A DNA stretch of 64,000 nt, taken from positions 8,159,001 to 8,223,000 of the forward strand of contig JAKJHU010000014.1 in NCBI GenBank assembly GCA_022316685.1. The letters run 5' to 3'. A program made the translations under genes and the position numbers. Below are positions 1 to 11,500 of the stretch, one piece after another. Positions within the stretch are counted from its first letter, which is position 1. Every line of letters starts with the position of its first letter. The notes under the pieces are model-generated. The model saw only the letters and a program-made list of their open reading frames with translations. It made no database searches and had not been told where the DNA came from. The stretch is from Progne subis subis (taxonomy: Eukaryota; Chordata; Aves; Passeriformes; Hirundinidae).

Positions 1-1177
1 AACACACAACCCGTTTCTCCTGCCTTCTCCAGCTCACTGAAACCTTCTCTGACTGTGGTGCTGGCACCTCCTGAGCCAGGTTCTCTTGCTTTTTGTCAGA
101 ATTGTTTTCTGTTCCCTTCATGATGAGCAATTCCTGCCAAAAACCGGGGTGAGTTCAGCACAGGTGCTGTGACTCTTCCCCTGGGACTGCCAGGCATTTC
201 CTCTCCCAACCACATGAAACATTAATATTCCTCCCCTCCCTCTTAAGAGTCCTGTTAGGAAATGACAATTTATACCTCAATTGAATTTCTTCTGCTGCCC
301 CTCAAACCCTGCAAGCACTACAAATACGGAAAGCTGATCATTAGATTTAAGAAGGCTGGGAAAAAAAAATTAATTAAAAACAAATCTCTGACCTTTTAAG
401 CCGCTAAAATCAGAGTAACTCCCCCAGCAGCACCTTCTGAATGCACCAGGAGAGTGGATCTGGGCCCTTGGGTGTCTCCTTGTGCCCCTCCAAGGATGCC
501 ACTGGAATAGAGGGGTTTTCCATGTTGTTAACAATTCCCTCAGGGATGGAATTCCTTCTGGATCCAGAGGCTGGAGCACAGCCAGGTTTGCCAGGGGAAG
601 GAAAAGGGCTCTGTGGTGATGGGAGCATTTCCCGTGATTGTGCTTTAAATACCCTCAGCACTCGCTCCCCTGCCATTGTTCTCCTCTGGAATTGAGGGCA
701 GCCAGGATCAGGGGGAAAAGGAAACCAAAATGTCAATACACGCTGGAGCTTTCTGCAGGGAAACTCTGCAATGGCTTACACAGAAAAAAGGGAAAGTTCT
801 CCCTTTTTCCTTTTTGTAAGCATTTCCCTTAAACTTCCTATATTTGTTTGGACAATTAAATACTCAATTAAAAATCCTATCAGGGATTCAGGCACAATAT
901 CACTTCAATCATGGGTTACACCTCTCTCACTATATATATCTATTTATTTATATTTTATATAGATGTGGCACTGTGTTGTTTGTGAACACATCACCAATCT
1001 AAAGAGATCTATACTTAATAAAAAATGATAGCACCAGGCTCTCAACTGTCAGCAAATTATTTCATCTGGGATAATTTCATTCATTTCATCCACAAAAACA
1101 GTTCAGCACATTCTGTAACACCAACACCTGGAAAAATAAAATTCCGCAATTCTGGAGGCATTTTTTCCTTTGGAGAA

Positions 1178-1290
1178 AAAACCAAACAAAACAAAACAAA
1201 CCAAACAACAACAACAACAACAACAACAAAAAAAAAAAAAAAAAAAAAAACAACCCACAAAACACCCCAAAACAACAACAACAACAACCC
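1178..1290. repeat. A-rich / (CAA)n simple repeat
   Basis: A run of AAAC and CAA units, then about 21 A residues, then more CAA units. It sits just upstream of a CR1 fragment. The long lysine/asparagine/threonine frame across it is an artefact of the repeat. Confidence 0.9.
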
Positions 1291-1345
1291 CACCCTGGAC
1301 ATGGTTTTATATTCAATGGCAACCCCAAATATTTTAACCCAAATC

Positions 1346-1530
1346 CCTCCCTGGGAGGGTGGGGACTGGCTGGGATGGAATTCCCACAGCAGCTGTGGCT
1401 GCCCCTGGATCCCTGGCAGTGTCCCAGGCCATCCTGGAGAAGCCTGGGATAGTGGGAGGTGTCCTGCCCATGGAATGAGAGATTCAAGGTCCTTCCAGCC
1501 CATCCAGCCTGGAATTCCATGATTCTGTGA
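1346..1530 (+). mobile_element. CR1 LINE 3' fragment
   Basis: Contains the avian CR1 3' consensus words (gctgtggctgcccctggat, cagtgtcccaggcc, gtgggaggtgtcctgccc, aaggtccttccagccc) and ends in ATTCCATGATTCTGTGA, resembling the ATTCTRTG terminal units. It is a 5'-truncated, plus-oriented, non-coding copy. Confidence 0.8.
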
Positions 1531-2727
1531 GCATTTGAAGGTACCAAACACTAATTTTCCAAACCACAACCACCATTTATACACTAAATAGACACATAGA
1601 CATGAAACTTTTCCCATTTGCATTTGCTGTTTCTCCTAAGAGCTCTCAATCTATAGCAAAACCACTCAACCTTAGTGCCCATCCCAGCATTTCTGCTCCA
1701 TTTTTCCAGCAGAACACAGGGCAGGGTGAGCAGAGCCGTGGTCACTCCCTCTCTGGGATGGGGTTGGTGATGTGGTGATCACACAGACTCCCTCCCTTTT
1801 CCCAGGGATGAAAGCGGAGGAGCTTTCTCCTTGCAGCCCCTCCAGGTGGAATTCAAGCTGCTGGGAACGGCTGTGCCCCTCTCCTGCTCTTCACAAATGT
1901 TCCTTGAGCTCCAAATGTTTGGAAGTCCTTTGGGCAGCTGGTGGCTGGATCAAAGGCACGCTGAGCTCGCAGCCCGTGCCCGTCCCTTGGAGTTCTTACA
2001 GGATAAACACGGGGCAGGCACTCCAAGACTCATCAAAACCACCACCCTGGCCATGCTGAACTTTGTAAAAACTCAGATTTCACCAGATTTTTTATGTCCA
2101 GCTGGAGTCCCCCATCCTCCTGCTGGTTGAGGCTGATCGGAGAAATAAACACAGCGGCGCTGATGCATTTCATGAGGAAACAGGGCCACGTTTGTCAAAA
2201 CACCGTGACTAATCCTGGGGAGAAAGATCATTTTCTCAGGAGTTCTGGGAACACACAGATGCAGAAAAGAACAAAGGAGGAGTTATTGCTAATCATGAAC
2301 AAGAAAACGAGATTATTGTGAGGTAATTCACTGACCAGTGAGAGATGAGAGAAACCAAACCACTCGTCAGTATGGAAATGGGATTTTATATACATTACTT
2401 AATGGACTGGACATAGCTGCTCTGGTGTTTTAATTCCATGTCCATCTAATGCTCAGAATAAAATGTAATCCTAGTTAATTTTTAAGTCCCAGGACTGGTG
2501 CCCACAATAACCAAACATGAACTTTGCAATACAGACAAATCACAACGTGGATTTTGATTTGTTCTTTGAAATAATTGTGGGGGTTCCTGAAGAGTGACCT
2601 GCCTTTCCTGCTGTCAGGGTGCTCAATCTGTTTCAACTGCCTGGTTACTGGAAATCCTGCAGGAGAGTAAAATGAAAAACCTGCAAATTGTCATCGCACA
2701 TTTTATAAGGTGAGCTGAAAATTGGGT

Positions 2728-2790
2728 AATAGAATCCCAGAATCATTAAGGCTGGAAAAGATCTCCAATGTCATCAAGTTCAGTGGATTA
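2728..2790 (-). mobile_element. Short CR1 LINE fragment
   Basis: The sequence AGAATCCCAGAATCATTAAG followed by GCTGGAAAAGATCTCC is the reverse complement of a CR1 3' terminus. Only about 60 bases are recognisable. Confidence 0.55.
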
Positions 2791-5700
2791 TTCCATGAGT
2801 AATTTATGTATCTACTGACAAAAATATGACTATAAGTGTTCAACTTTGAGCAAACCTTTAAAAAAACCTAAGTACAAAATTCATATGCGAAGATAAAATG
2901 CCGCATTTAAGTTAATTAATCTCTCTGCTACACAAATTCTCCTTAGAACAGAATTAACAATAAATTCTACTTGTTTTCCACTCTAAAGAACATCCCCAGC
3001 TACTCAAGGAAGGTCTCAATGAGGAATATTTTATCATGCATATTTAATGTATAACAAATATGATATATATTTTATTCTCTTAGACCTTAGTTTGCCTAAG
3101 AGACGTTAAAAATGATGAAATAAATAAATAAAAATTACAAAATGGGCCGTCCCCACAGGGGTTTCTGTCTCTTTTGGGTTTTGATGAAAGGAGCCTCAGA
3201 GCTCAGCATCCCCAGCTCCTGGAAAAGGGGACTGCAGAGGGGACAGAGACGGGGGGACAGCGAGGAGGGACAGCGAGGGGGGACATGGAAAACTGTTTCC
3301 TCTCCGAGGGGCCACTGGCACCTTGCAGAGAGGGGTGGCCGGTGAGACAATGGGGAATTTTGGTGAGAATCCCTCTCCCATCCTCACCTCACTTCAAGCA
3401 TCCCTGAGCCATCACCCCCTTGTTGTGCAAATATTTAATGCCTTCTCCAAACATTGTGCAACCAAACAGCTCCCAAGTTATGGCGCTGTTGCAACCCTCG
3501 TTTCACAGGGACATGCACTGACTCTCGACAGAATCATTGTCAAAAAGTCAGCGTTACGAGGGGATTTTTTATTGCTATCAGGCAGGTAAATGTTAGCCTC
3601 AAACAAATTAAAGTTTTGTGCCTCCACATCCATGATCTGCCAGGAATTCCATTTGAGCAGTGCTTCACAGGCTTCATTTCAGATTCCCATCTGTTGGGGA
3701 TCTGCCCAACCATCTCTGGAGAGGCAGAGCTGCTGCAAGAGCTGTCCAACAACCAAACTTCCCAGCTGAGCTCCCCTGTGACAGCCATCGAGCACTCCAA
3801 AAAGCAAATATTCCCCTCAGCAGCTCAGCTCCAGAGGGCTGCTTTAATTAGTGTTTGTTTTTAAACAGGCCTGAGCACGATCCCACACGCATTCATTACA
3901 GTTTCCCGAGGCAGCACGGTGATTTCAGGCTATTAACTGGGATTATTTACTGCCCGTGTTCATTCCTGGTGATGGGATCTCACTGGGCATGGAGGGGATT
4001 TGTCTGTCTGGAAAGGTTTCTCTGTTCCACAGCAGCTCCAGAATCAAAAGGAAAACGATCCAAAAGAGGTTTGCCAAACGTTCTGTGTCTCTCTCCAAAG
4101 TCAGGATTACAGTGATCATCTGCAATGATTGACTCCCTGTTTATAATCCATGTCCTTTCACTTTCCTGGGATTAGATCATGGCAGATTGATCCCAATTTC
4201 CCTGCCAAACAGCATTTGGGGAAGTGCAAGAAAAGAGGATCCTGTAAATGCTGACGTGCCTGGGAGTTTCTGTGCTTCTCTGTTTCACTGGGTTCACCAG
4301 GGGGTTTTTCTGCGTGGGAACATCTGCACACTGCAAAAGTATTGATTTGATGCAGTAAAAACAGCAAACTGAATGAAATGGGGCATTAAAGGGGAGTTTA
4401 CACCATCAGCCTTCAGGCTGGAGGAGCCTCCCAGCAGCAGGAGCAGAAGTGCTGAGGGATAATTCACCGGAAAAGGGGAGCAGCGGCCGAGAGAGCTCTG
4501 AAACTTCCTGGTGCCATTTCAATCGTACGAGACCTGGGCACGCATTTTAACCCCAACATGAAAATACACAAAATAACGGAAACCTGGTTTCCAAAACCTG
4601 AGCCTGGTTTTGGCCAGAAGATATTACCAGACCTTCCTGGCTGACTTCAATATCATCCCTTAAAAGTGCCGGGGTGACCTAATTATGGCCTTCCAGTACC
4701 TGAAAGGAGCTACAAGAAACATGGAGAGACAATTTGCAAGGGCCTGGAGTGACAGAACTGCTGCTGACACAAATACAAACATTTCTTTAAAAAAAACACC
4801 CCATAGTCATAATTTGAAAATAATCAGAAACCTTCAAACTCCAATTTTCCTGAGGAAAATGAGCCACACTAGAGCAATACCCATATTTTATTCCTATAGG
4901 TAAGGTCAGCCCAGCAATGCATTAAAAGATGACCAATTCTTGATTTATCCAGCAAAATATTTGGAGGCTAATTAAAATTAAATTCTTTGGGGTTAATTAT
5001 TGAGAATAAATCCCAAATCAGTTAAAATCAAGTAACAGAACTCGTTCTTAACCACAGCAAGATGGGGAAGTTAAAACTGGAGAAGTTGCACAACCAAATA
5101 AATGGAATTTTGTCCAAATTCACTGTATTAAATTACAGTCAGCTGGTAATGATTGTGAGCCACTGAGGTCTGGTGTATACAGGGGATATAGAAATGGCCT
5201 CCAAATATGAAACAAGTTAGGAATAATTGGACTCTAAACAAGCGCTTGAGGTATGAAAAAGGAAAATGCAAAACTCAGAATGCTTTTTAGAGCCACTGCC
5301 TGAACCAAGGCTCGTTTCCAGTTCCAAAGGGTCCGAGTCGGCTGTGACAGAAGTGCGATGCAAACTTGGGAAGCTTCCCAGAATGTCCTGGTTCCTAAAG
5401 GGGAATGGAAAAGGGAAGAGGGAGAGAGGCTCTGTGAGATGGAGCTGACACCAGCGCCGTCCTCACTGGGGCTGGAGCAAATCACACATCCACAAACATC
5501 CCCCAGCCTTGACCTGGACCTGTTCAGCATCTGAGCTTTTGTTTCTCCCCAGTCAAACTCTTTTGTAAATTCACATCCACAGCAAATGACGGCAGCACGA
5601 AGCGTAGGAAACTGCCCTGGGATTGTCCCTGCTTTGTCACAGGGGTGCTGCGCCCTTGTCACACCGACTCTGGGTCACTCACAGCCGCCCTCGGGAGGAA

Positions 5701-5869
5701 GGAAACTGCCCTGTCACCGGGACAGCAGGAAAAGGAGGAGAAGGCGAGGGGAAAGGAAGTGCATCCAAAGTCCAAGCTGGGGGCAGCGTCTCAGGGCTCG
5801 GCAGGCTTTTTGTGACAAAGCCGCACTCGGAGGCTTTTGCCTCGACTTAAAAACCTCCCCCACAACCAA

Positions 5870-6230
5870 AAGCCCCGAAGCTGCGAGCGTGAACCCCCTG
5901 CGCAGGGTGGGTTTAACTGCGGGAGCAGCCGCTCCCTCCCTCCGTCCCTCCGCACCGCGCCCTGCCCGGCATCCTGCAGGGGAGATTTCCTCACCGGCCG
6001 TGCCTGCTCCACCTCGCTGCTCGCCTTTCCGTGGATCTGCGCTCCCGCGGCGCCCACCGCACGGCCAGGGTGCCGCTGGAAGGGCAGCAAGGGGACGGCA
6101 GGACACGGCTGGCACTGCCCGAAGCCCCCAGCGCCGGCCGAGGGCAGCCAGCCTCCGGGCTGCGGTTTGGAAGGGACATCGGCGCTGTCACCGCAGCGAG
6201 GACGAACCAGGAAACGTTGGTTTCTTCCAG
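5870..6230. promoter_or_regulatory. Orphan CpG-rich patch
   Basis: This stretch of about 360 bases is strikingly richer in G+C and CpG (for example CTCCCGCGGCGCCCACCGCA) than its AT-rich surroundings. It lies about 2 kb upstream of RARRES1. No conserved exon follows on either strand, and the open frames across it look like products of GC content. It could be an upstream RARRES1 promoter, a promoter of a non-coding RNA, or an unrelated CpG island. Function is inferred from composition only. Confidence 0.35.
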
Positions 6231-6266
6231 AAAAAAAAATACTGGAGACAAACGTGGCAAAAAGGG

Positions 6267-6285
6267 GGAAAAAAAAAAAAAAAAT
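6267..6285. repeat. A-rich homopolymer tract
   Basis: A G-interrupted A run closing the CpG-rich patch. No function is apparent. Confidence 0.7.
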
Positions 6286-7209
6286 GATCCTCCATCTAAG
6301 GTGGTGCAGGGATGCCTTCCACTAGTCCAGGTGGCTCCAAGCCCCCTCCAGCCTGGCCTGGTGAAATGTCAATGTAAAGATAAAAACTGTTAATTACAGT
6401 TATTTCAGGAGGGGGAAATCATCATCAACAAATTCAGGAAAATTAGCCGGGTGGAATAAAAAAAAAAAACCTGTGCTAAAGAATGATATTATACCTTTAC
6501 TGTAAAAATTCTTTCCCTCACTTGGGAAAGCCTCAGAAATACTGAATTTCCAGTCCTGTGAAAAAGCGTTCCAGTAATAAAGAGAGACTTAAAACTCCAC
6601 AGGAGACAGTTTGAGTCCTTAAGCAGGGTTTTGATTTAGTTTTGATTTACTTCTCTGCGATCCCTGCCCAGAAACCTGCCCCAATACTCATGCAGAGCAC
6701 AAAAATAGATTCCCAGCTGCACATACAAACGCCCGTCTGCTGGGATGGTAATAGAGCAGGTCATTAAAAATCAGCTTTTTTAACACAGGAAGTGCTGCAG
6801 CCTTTTACATTTTGCCACATTCAGTCTCTCCAAAAGAGATGCTTCCAGGGGGAGCAAAGGCAACAAGCCCACTTGTATCCCAAACATCATTTTAAGGGAG
6901 TCTGGCTGCTTTTGCTGTTGATTTTCTTCATGTTACCAAGACATGACTATATTGGTTCCAAAAACTTCACTAAGTGAGATTTATTCCAGAGATGAATGCT
7001 TCTTGTGCGTTACATTTGGAATATTTCAGCTGCGTCCCAGGCAAAGCGTGTCATGGTCTGAGCAGGGCTCTGGACTTTTGGGAGGTGTTGAGTTGTGGTA
7101 ACGCTGAGAAGGAGCTAACTGCGTTTTTCCAACCATTACCTGTGCTTGCTCTGATCTGTGTCAGGATTACACATCTGGCTCGAGCTGTGGGCTCCCTTCA
7201 GACAAATCC

Positions 7210-8140
7210 TGTGAACCTCAATGACCCTTGGCCCCCTCAGAACCCCCGGTGCTGCTCCAGTTCCAGCATCTTTCAGGTCGCCCTGGCTCCCAGCCCTCCT
7301 CGAGTACCCCCAGTCCCCCACATCTCCTCTCAGAACCCCCGGCCACCCTTGAGTCCCCCTGGCTTCCCTTCGGACGCTGGCACCTCTCAAATCCCTCTGA
7401 CTCCCGCAGAACCCCTGCTCCCCCTCAAGCTCCTCTGGCTCCCTTCAATTCCCTCTGTCTCCCCTGAAAATCCCTGGTCGCTCTGAAGTCCCCCTGGCCG
7501 CCCTCCAAGTCCTCAGTCCCCCTCAAATCCTCCTGGCTCCTCTCAGAACCCCCGGTCTCCATCGAGTGCCCCCGGCTCCTTTCAGTACCTGACACCCCTC
7601 AAATCCCCCTGGCTCCCCTCAGTACCTGACACCCCTCAAATTCCCCTGGCTCCCCTCAGTACCTGACACCCCTCAAATCCCCCTGGCTCCCCTCACAGAC
7701 CGCCTCAAATCCCCCTGGCTCCCCTCAGTACCTGACACCCCTCAAATCCCCCTGGCTCCCCTCACAGACCGCCTCAAATCCCCCTGGCTCCCCTCAGTAC
7801 CTGACACCCCTCAAATTCCCCTGGCTCCCCTCAGTACCTGACACCCCTCAAATCCCCCTGGCTCCCCTCACAGACCACCTCAAATCCCCCTGGCTCCCCT
7901 CAGTACCTGACACCCCTCAAATCCCCCTGGCTCCCCTCAGTACCTGACACCCCTCAAATCCCCCTGGCTCCCCTCACAGACCGCCTCAAATCCCCCTGGC
8001 TCCCCTCAGTACCTGACACCCCTCAAATCCCCCTGGCTCCCCTCAATACCCGGGTCCCTCTCAACGTCCCCTCAGCATCTTCAAGCCTCCGGGTTCCCAT
8101 AACGTCCCGGCTCCCCTCAAGCCCCCGGTTCCCCTCAGCC
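7210..8140. repeat. Pyrimidine-rich minisatellite upstream of RARRES1
   Basis: A tandem array that is nearly pure C/T on the plus strand. Its core (about 7555-8050) mixes two related units: about 37 bases (GTACCTGACACCCCTCAAAT then CCCCCTGGCTCCCCTCA) and about 32 bases starting CAGACCGCCTC. I count about nine of the first and four of the second, with degenerate relatives on both sides. The array ends within about 150 bases of the RARRES1 start codon, so it is part of, or borders, the promoter. Strong purine/pyrimidine strand asymmetry makes triplex or similar structures possible, and copy number is probably variable and hard to assemble. Confidence 0.9.
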
Positions 8141-8293
8141 CCCCCGGCCGGTGGAGGCTCAGGGTGGGAGGGCTGAGGGAAGGGGAGTCGCCGCCGGGCC
8201 GGTCCCTCCGGCGGGCGGGAGCAGCGGGCCGGGCCCCGCTATTTGTACGGGAGCGGGGCCGAGCCCGCCCCAGTGCCCGCCGCTGCCCTCACC
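8141..8293 (+). promoter_or_regulatory. RARRES1: RARRES1 proximal promoter and 5'UTR (CpG-rich)
   Basis: A GC-rich block precedes the start codon, with GCGGGCGGGAGC and CCCGCCCC boxes. A weak TATA-like CTATTTGTA at about 8239-8247 lies some 50 bases before the ATG, compatible with a very short 5'UTR. The Kozak context is CTCACCATGC. The transcription start is not determinable from sequence. Confidence 0.5.
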
Positions 8294-8513
8294 ATGCCGG
8301 GGCTCCGCGCCTCACCGCCCCGCCCTCCTCCTGCTGCTCGTGCTCGTCTTTCCCCGTGGCAGCCCCGCGGCTCCGGGCGCCGGGCAGGAGCTGGAGCCCG
8401 GCAGCCGCTCGGCCGCGGCGGCGGCGCGGGTGGCCCTGCACTACCGCAACTTCCAGGCGAGATCCCTCGGCGAGCTCAGGGCGCTCGGGCAGGTCCGCAA
8501 GGCTACGCTGAAG
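8294..8513 (+). CDS. RARRES1: RARRES1 exon 1 (start codon, signal peptide; +1 frameshift)
   Basis: The ATG at 8294 has a good Kozak context, but its frame reads into a proline/arginine-rich nonsense stretch. The family-like frame (leucine-rich signal peptide, then VALHYRNFQARSLGELRAL) is offset by one base. Deleting one C from CCCC at 8318-8321 (or one G from GGGG at 8299-8302) joins the two and gives 73 codons. The exon ends AAG/gtaagc in phase 0. Confidence 0.88.
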
Positions 8514-11500
8514 GTAAGCGGGGAGCCGGCGGGGTGGGAAGGGACGCTGGGAAAGTGTAATTTACAGTGATTATTACGTTAAGATTGTTATAGGTAAGGG
8601 AGCTTAGCGCGTTCCCACGCAGGGCACCGGGCGCATTCCCAAGTCCCTCAAGAGCCGCTGCCCCATCCTCGGGGACACCCGGGTCTCCTCAGGGACCGCT
8701 GTCCCATCTCCCCTTCGTCAGGGACACTCGGGTCTCCTCAGGGACCGCCGTCCATCCTCAGGGACACCCGGGTCTCCTCAGGGACCGCTGTCCATCTGTT
8801 CCTTCCTCAGGGACACCCGGCTCTCCTCAGGAGTTGCTGTCCCGCAGTCCCTCCCTCATACCGCGAGCTTCATCTGAAGGCAATGCAGTTCCCTCCAGAA
8901 AACATACCTTAATCTTTCAAAAATCACATCGAATTGAGGTGACAGAACGGGACAGGAGTCCCAGAAAGGAGCAGCTACGGGGACAGAGCCTACCCGTCCT
9001 GGGATGCTCAAGGTGGTGCTCGGGGTGCAGCCCTTCTCATCCAGGTTTGGGTGTTGTTGGTTTTTTTTGTTTGGTTGGTTGGTGGTTTTTTTTGTTTGTT
9101 TTGTTTTTTTGGTTTTTTTTTTACAGCTTATTCATTTTCTGAAAGTACAGAATCAGGCGAAAACTTGTGGGGAATGTTTGTCCCAGGCTGTAGATCCTGG
9201 AAGGAATGCATCACCTTCCTGGGGAGCGGAGGGATGGGATTTAAATCCAGCCCTGTGCTCCTGCTGCTGGGCAGCTCCTGAGAGCAAGGGCTGCTTGTTC
9301 TGGGTTCCCAGAAAAACAGATTCTGGATCCTGGATTCTGCTGGGCAGCTCCTAGAGCAAGGGCTGCTTGTTCTGAGTTCCCAGTCTGAGGTGCCAAAAGC
9401 AGCACTGGATTTTACTGGATCCTTTCCAGGATCTGGAGATCTTCCACCACTCATCCTGTTCAACTCCTGAAACCGAGTAAGAGGGTGTAGTGTTAAATCT
9501 CCCCTTTCAAAAAAGGTATTCCAAACCAACCCAGAAATATCCAGGATGCATTAATTTTTATTACAGAGACCACTGGGTCCTGAGCATGGGAGTGCTCCTG
9601 GGATATTTAAATTTTCATTTCAATCCCTTAAATTTCCTTTCCTGAAATAGCTACAAACACCTATGACAGGAATTCTGTGTTATTTTATAGTCTCCAGAAG
9701 TACACGCGCTCCTTCTGCATTTCCTGGGCACTTTGCATATGTCTACATGTAAATATTTCCATATATAAACACCTGTGCCTGGCTGAAGAATAAGTGAATA
9801 TTTGTGGGGAGGGAAAGGGGTTTTTCCACCCTCTGTCAGCCACCTGCCTCCTGATACAGGAAGGAAAATATTTGGCTCGATTTAGAGAAGTGAAATTGCT
9901 CCTTATTTCCTCACAGTGCTGGCTGCTGCAGGAGCTCCCTGGAACCACTCTCTGCAGTTTATTTCCTTTTTTTTTTTTTTTTTTTTTTTTTTGCACATTC
10001 TGTGAAAACAAGAGGAGAAATGCACTAGAAGTGGGCATTTCCTTCTTTCCTGTCCTCCCGTGGAAAAAAATGAAAAGAATTTCCTGGAAGGAATTCGCTG
10101 TGTTAGATGAAGGCTAGAGGCAGAAATGTTGGGATTGGGGTGGTTTTTTTAGGTTTGTCTGGTTTTTAATTATTTTTGAAAGTGGGCTAATTTCCTATTG
10201 GTTACTCTATTATTGGATCTCGTAAAACGAGGATAATTTTTTAGTGGAATTTAATAATGAGCATTGGAATTTAATAGTACCTTCATTAGCCCACGAGCTG
10301 GTGGAACTGGTAATTGGAAACAGGACTGGGAACTCTCTTGGATGGGAAAGATCTTTCAAGTTCAGGTGAAATGAGACTTTCTCTCCTGGCAACAAAATGC
10401 CAAACCTGGAATAATCCTTACCTTGCTGTTGGATGCAGATGATTTTTGTTGTCCCCTTCTTTTCTTTGAGTGAGGAACTCGTAGGAAACAGCAGCTCTTG
10501 GAGGTATTGCCCTGCACTTTTAATAATGAAGCATCAGTTTGTGCCGCTGAAGATCCCAGAATTTAAAGAGAAGCTTTTGGGAGCAGTTTCCCATCCCAAG
10601 CTGTCCTGGAAATCCTAATTTAGTAATAGGGAGGTGAAGGGGAAAGGGAAAAAGCCAGGTGACCTCGTGCAGCCTTTGCTTAAATTGGACAAGGAAACCC
10701 AATTTCCAAATATCCAGGTGGATTTCACAGCCTCACCTGGGCACAGACAGTGCAACACCACAGCTCTGCTCCCTGACACTGGAAGTCAATTAAAAATGTT
10801 CTATTAATTTCCAGCAGTCAGAGCCCCACATTCGGATGGGAAAGGCAGAATCCGTGTCTGGGGCACAGCTCTGACTCCTTTTCTCAGCTTCTCCCTGCTC
10901 AGAGATCCAGGGAAAAACTGATCCCAGAGGAAAAATCCTGCTGGGAAAACAGAGGTAGAGATGGGAACCTCCTCAGGAGGTGGAGAGGGAGGGATCCTCC
11001 CTTTCCCTGCCTGTGGGGAGTGAGGGAAGTGCAAACTGATTGAGACTGATTGGGAACTGATTCCTTGGGGTCCTGCACTGAAGCTGCTCTGTTTTGGCCT
11101 TCCCAGGACCAACAATCTGTCAGGAAAGTTGCAGTAATTTGGAACCCAGAAGTAAAAGAATCCCGTGACCCAGATACTGAGTGGAAAAAATGAATTACTC
11201 ACTTGTTTTCTTCTCTTTTTGGACACTTTTATCTTTGGCTGCTTCCATGGGGGTTGCCAGACATCCCTGAGCTCTGCTCTGCTCACACTCTGGGATTGGG
11301 TAACGGCATTTTGGGATGAGAGCGGGAAAAATAGTGGAAATAAAAGTTTTCCTTCGGGCCTACAGAGACTTTTGTACGATTATTTCATGCCAAATGGGGC
11401 TTCTCCCTCCTCCCTGGTGAGCTCAGGAAGCCTCAGGTGTTCACACCAGACTGAATATTTGTTTTAGCCATGTAGCATCATTTGAAAGCTGAGTAGGCAG

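Larger units (their letters stand above)
1..7200. other. Intergenic region upstream of RARRES1
   Basis: No gene is recognisable in this stretch on either strand. Open frames are short and lack conserved motifs or plausible splice partners. It holds AT-rich unique sequence, an A-rich/CAA simple repeat near 1.2 kb, two CR1 fragments (about 1346-1530 and 2728-2790) and a CpG-rich patch at about 5870-6230, listed separately. In other vertebrates the next gene on this side is MFSD1; I saw no MFSD1-like exon. Confidence 0.6.

Noticed and set aside
1081..1623. Frame with poly-valine/phenylalanine core over the CAA/poly(A) repeat
   Set aside because: The repeat alone generates it, and the flanks are CR1.
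5586..6393. Overlapping frames across the 5.6-6.4 kb CpG-rich patch
   Set aside because: Three overlapping frames of similar length with no conserved motif; composition alone explains them.
1..7200. MFSD1 or another neighbour at the left end
   Set aside because: No transporter-like exon or conserved splice-flanked segment was found.
8151..8570. Use of the GTG at 8151 as RARRES1 start
   Set aside because: GTG initiation would add a GC-driven N-terminal extension unlike the family; an indel after the ATG at 8294 explains the data better.
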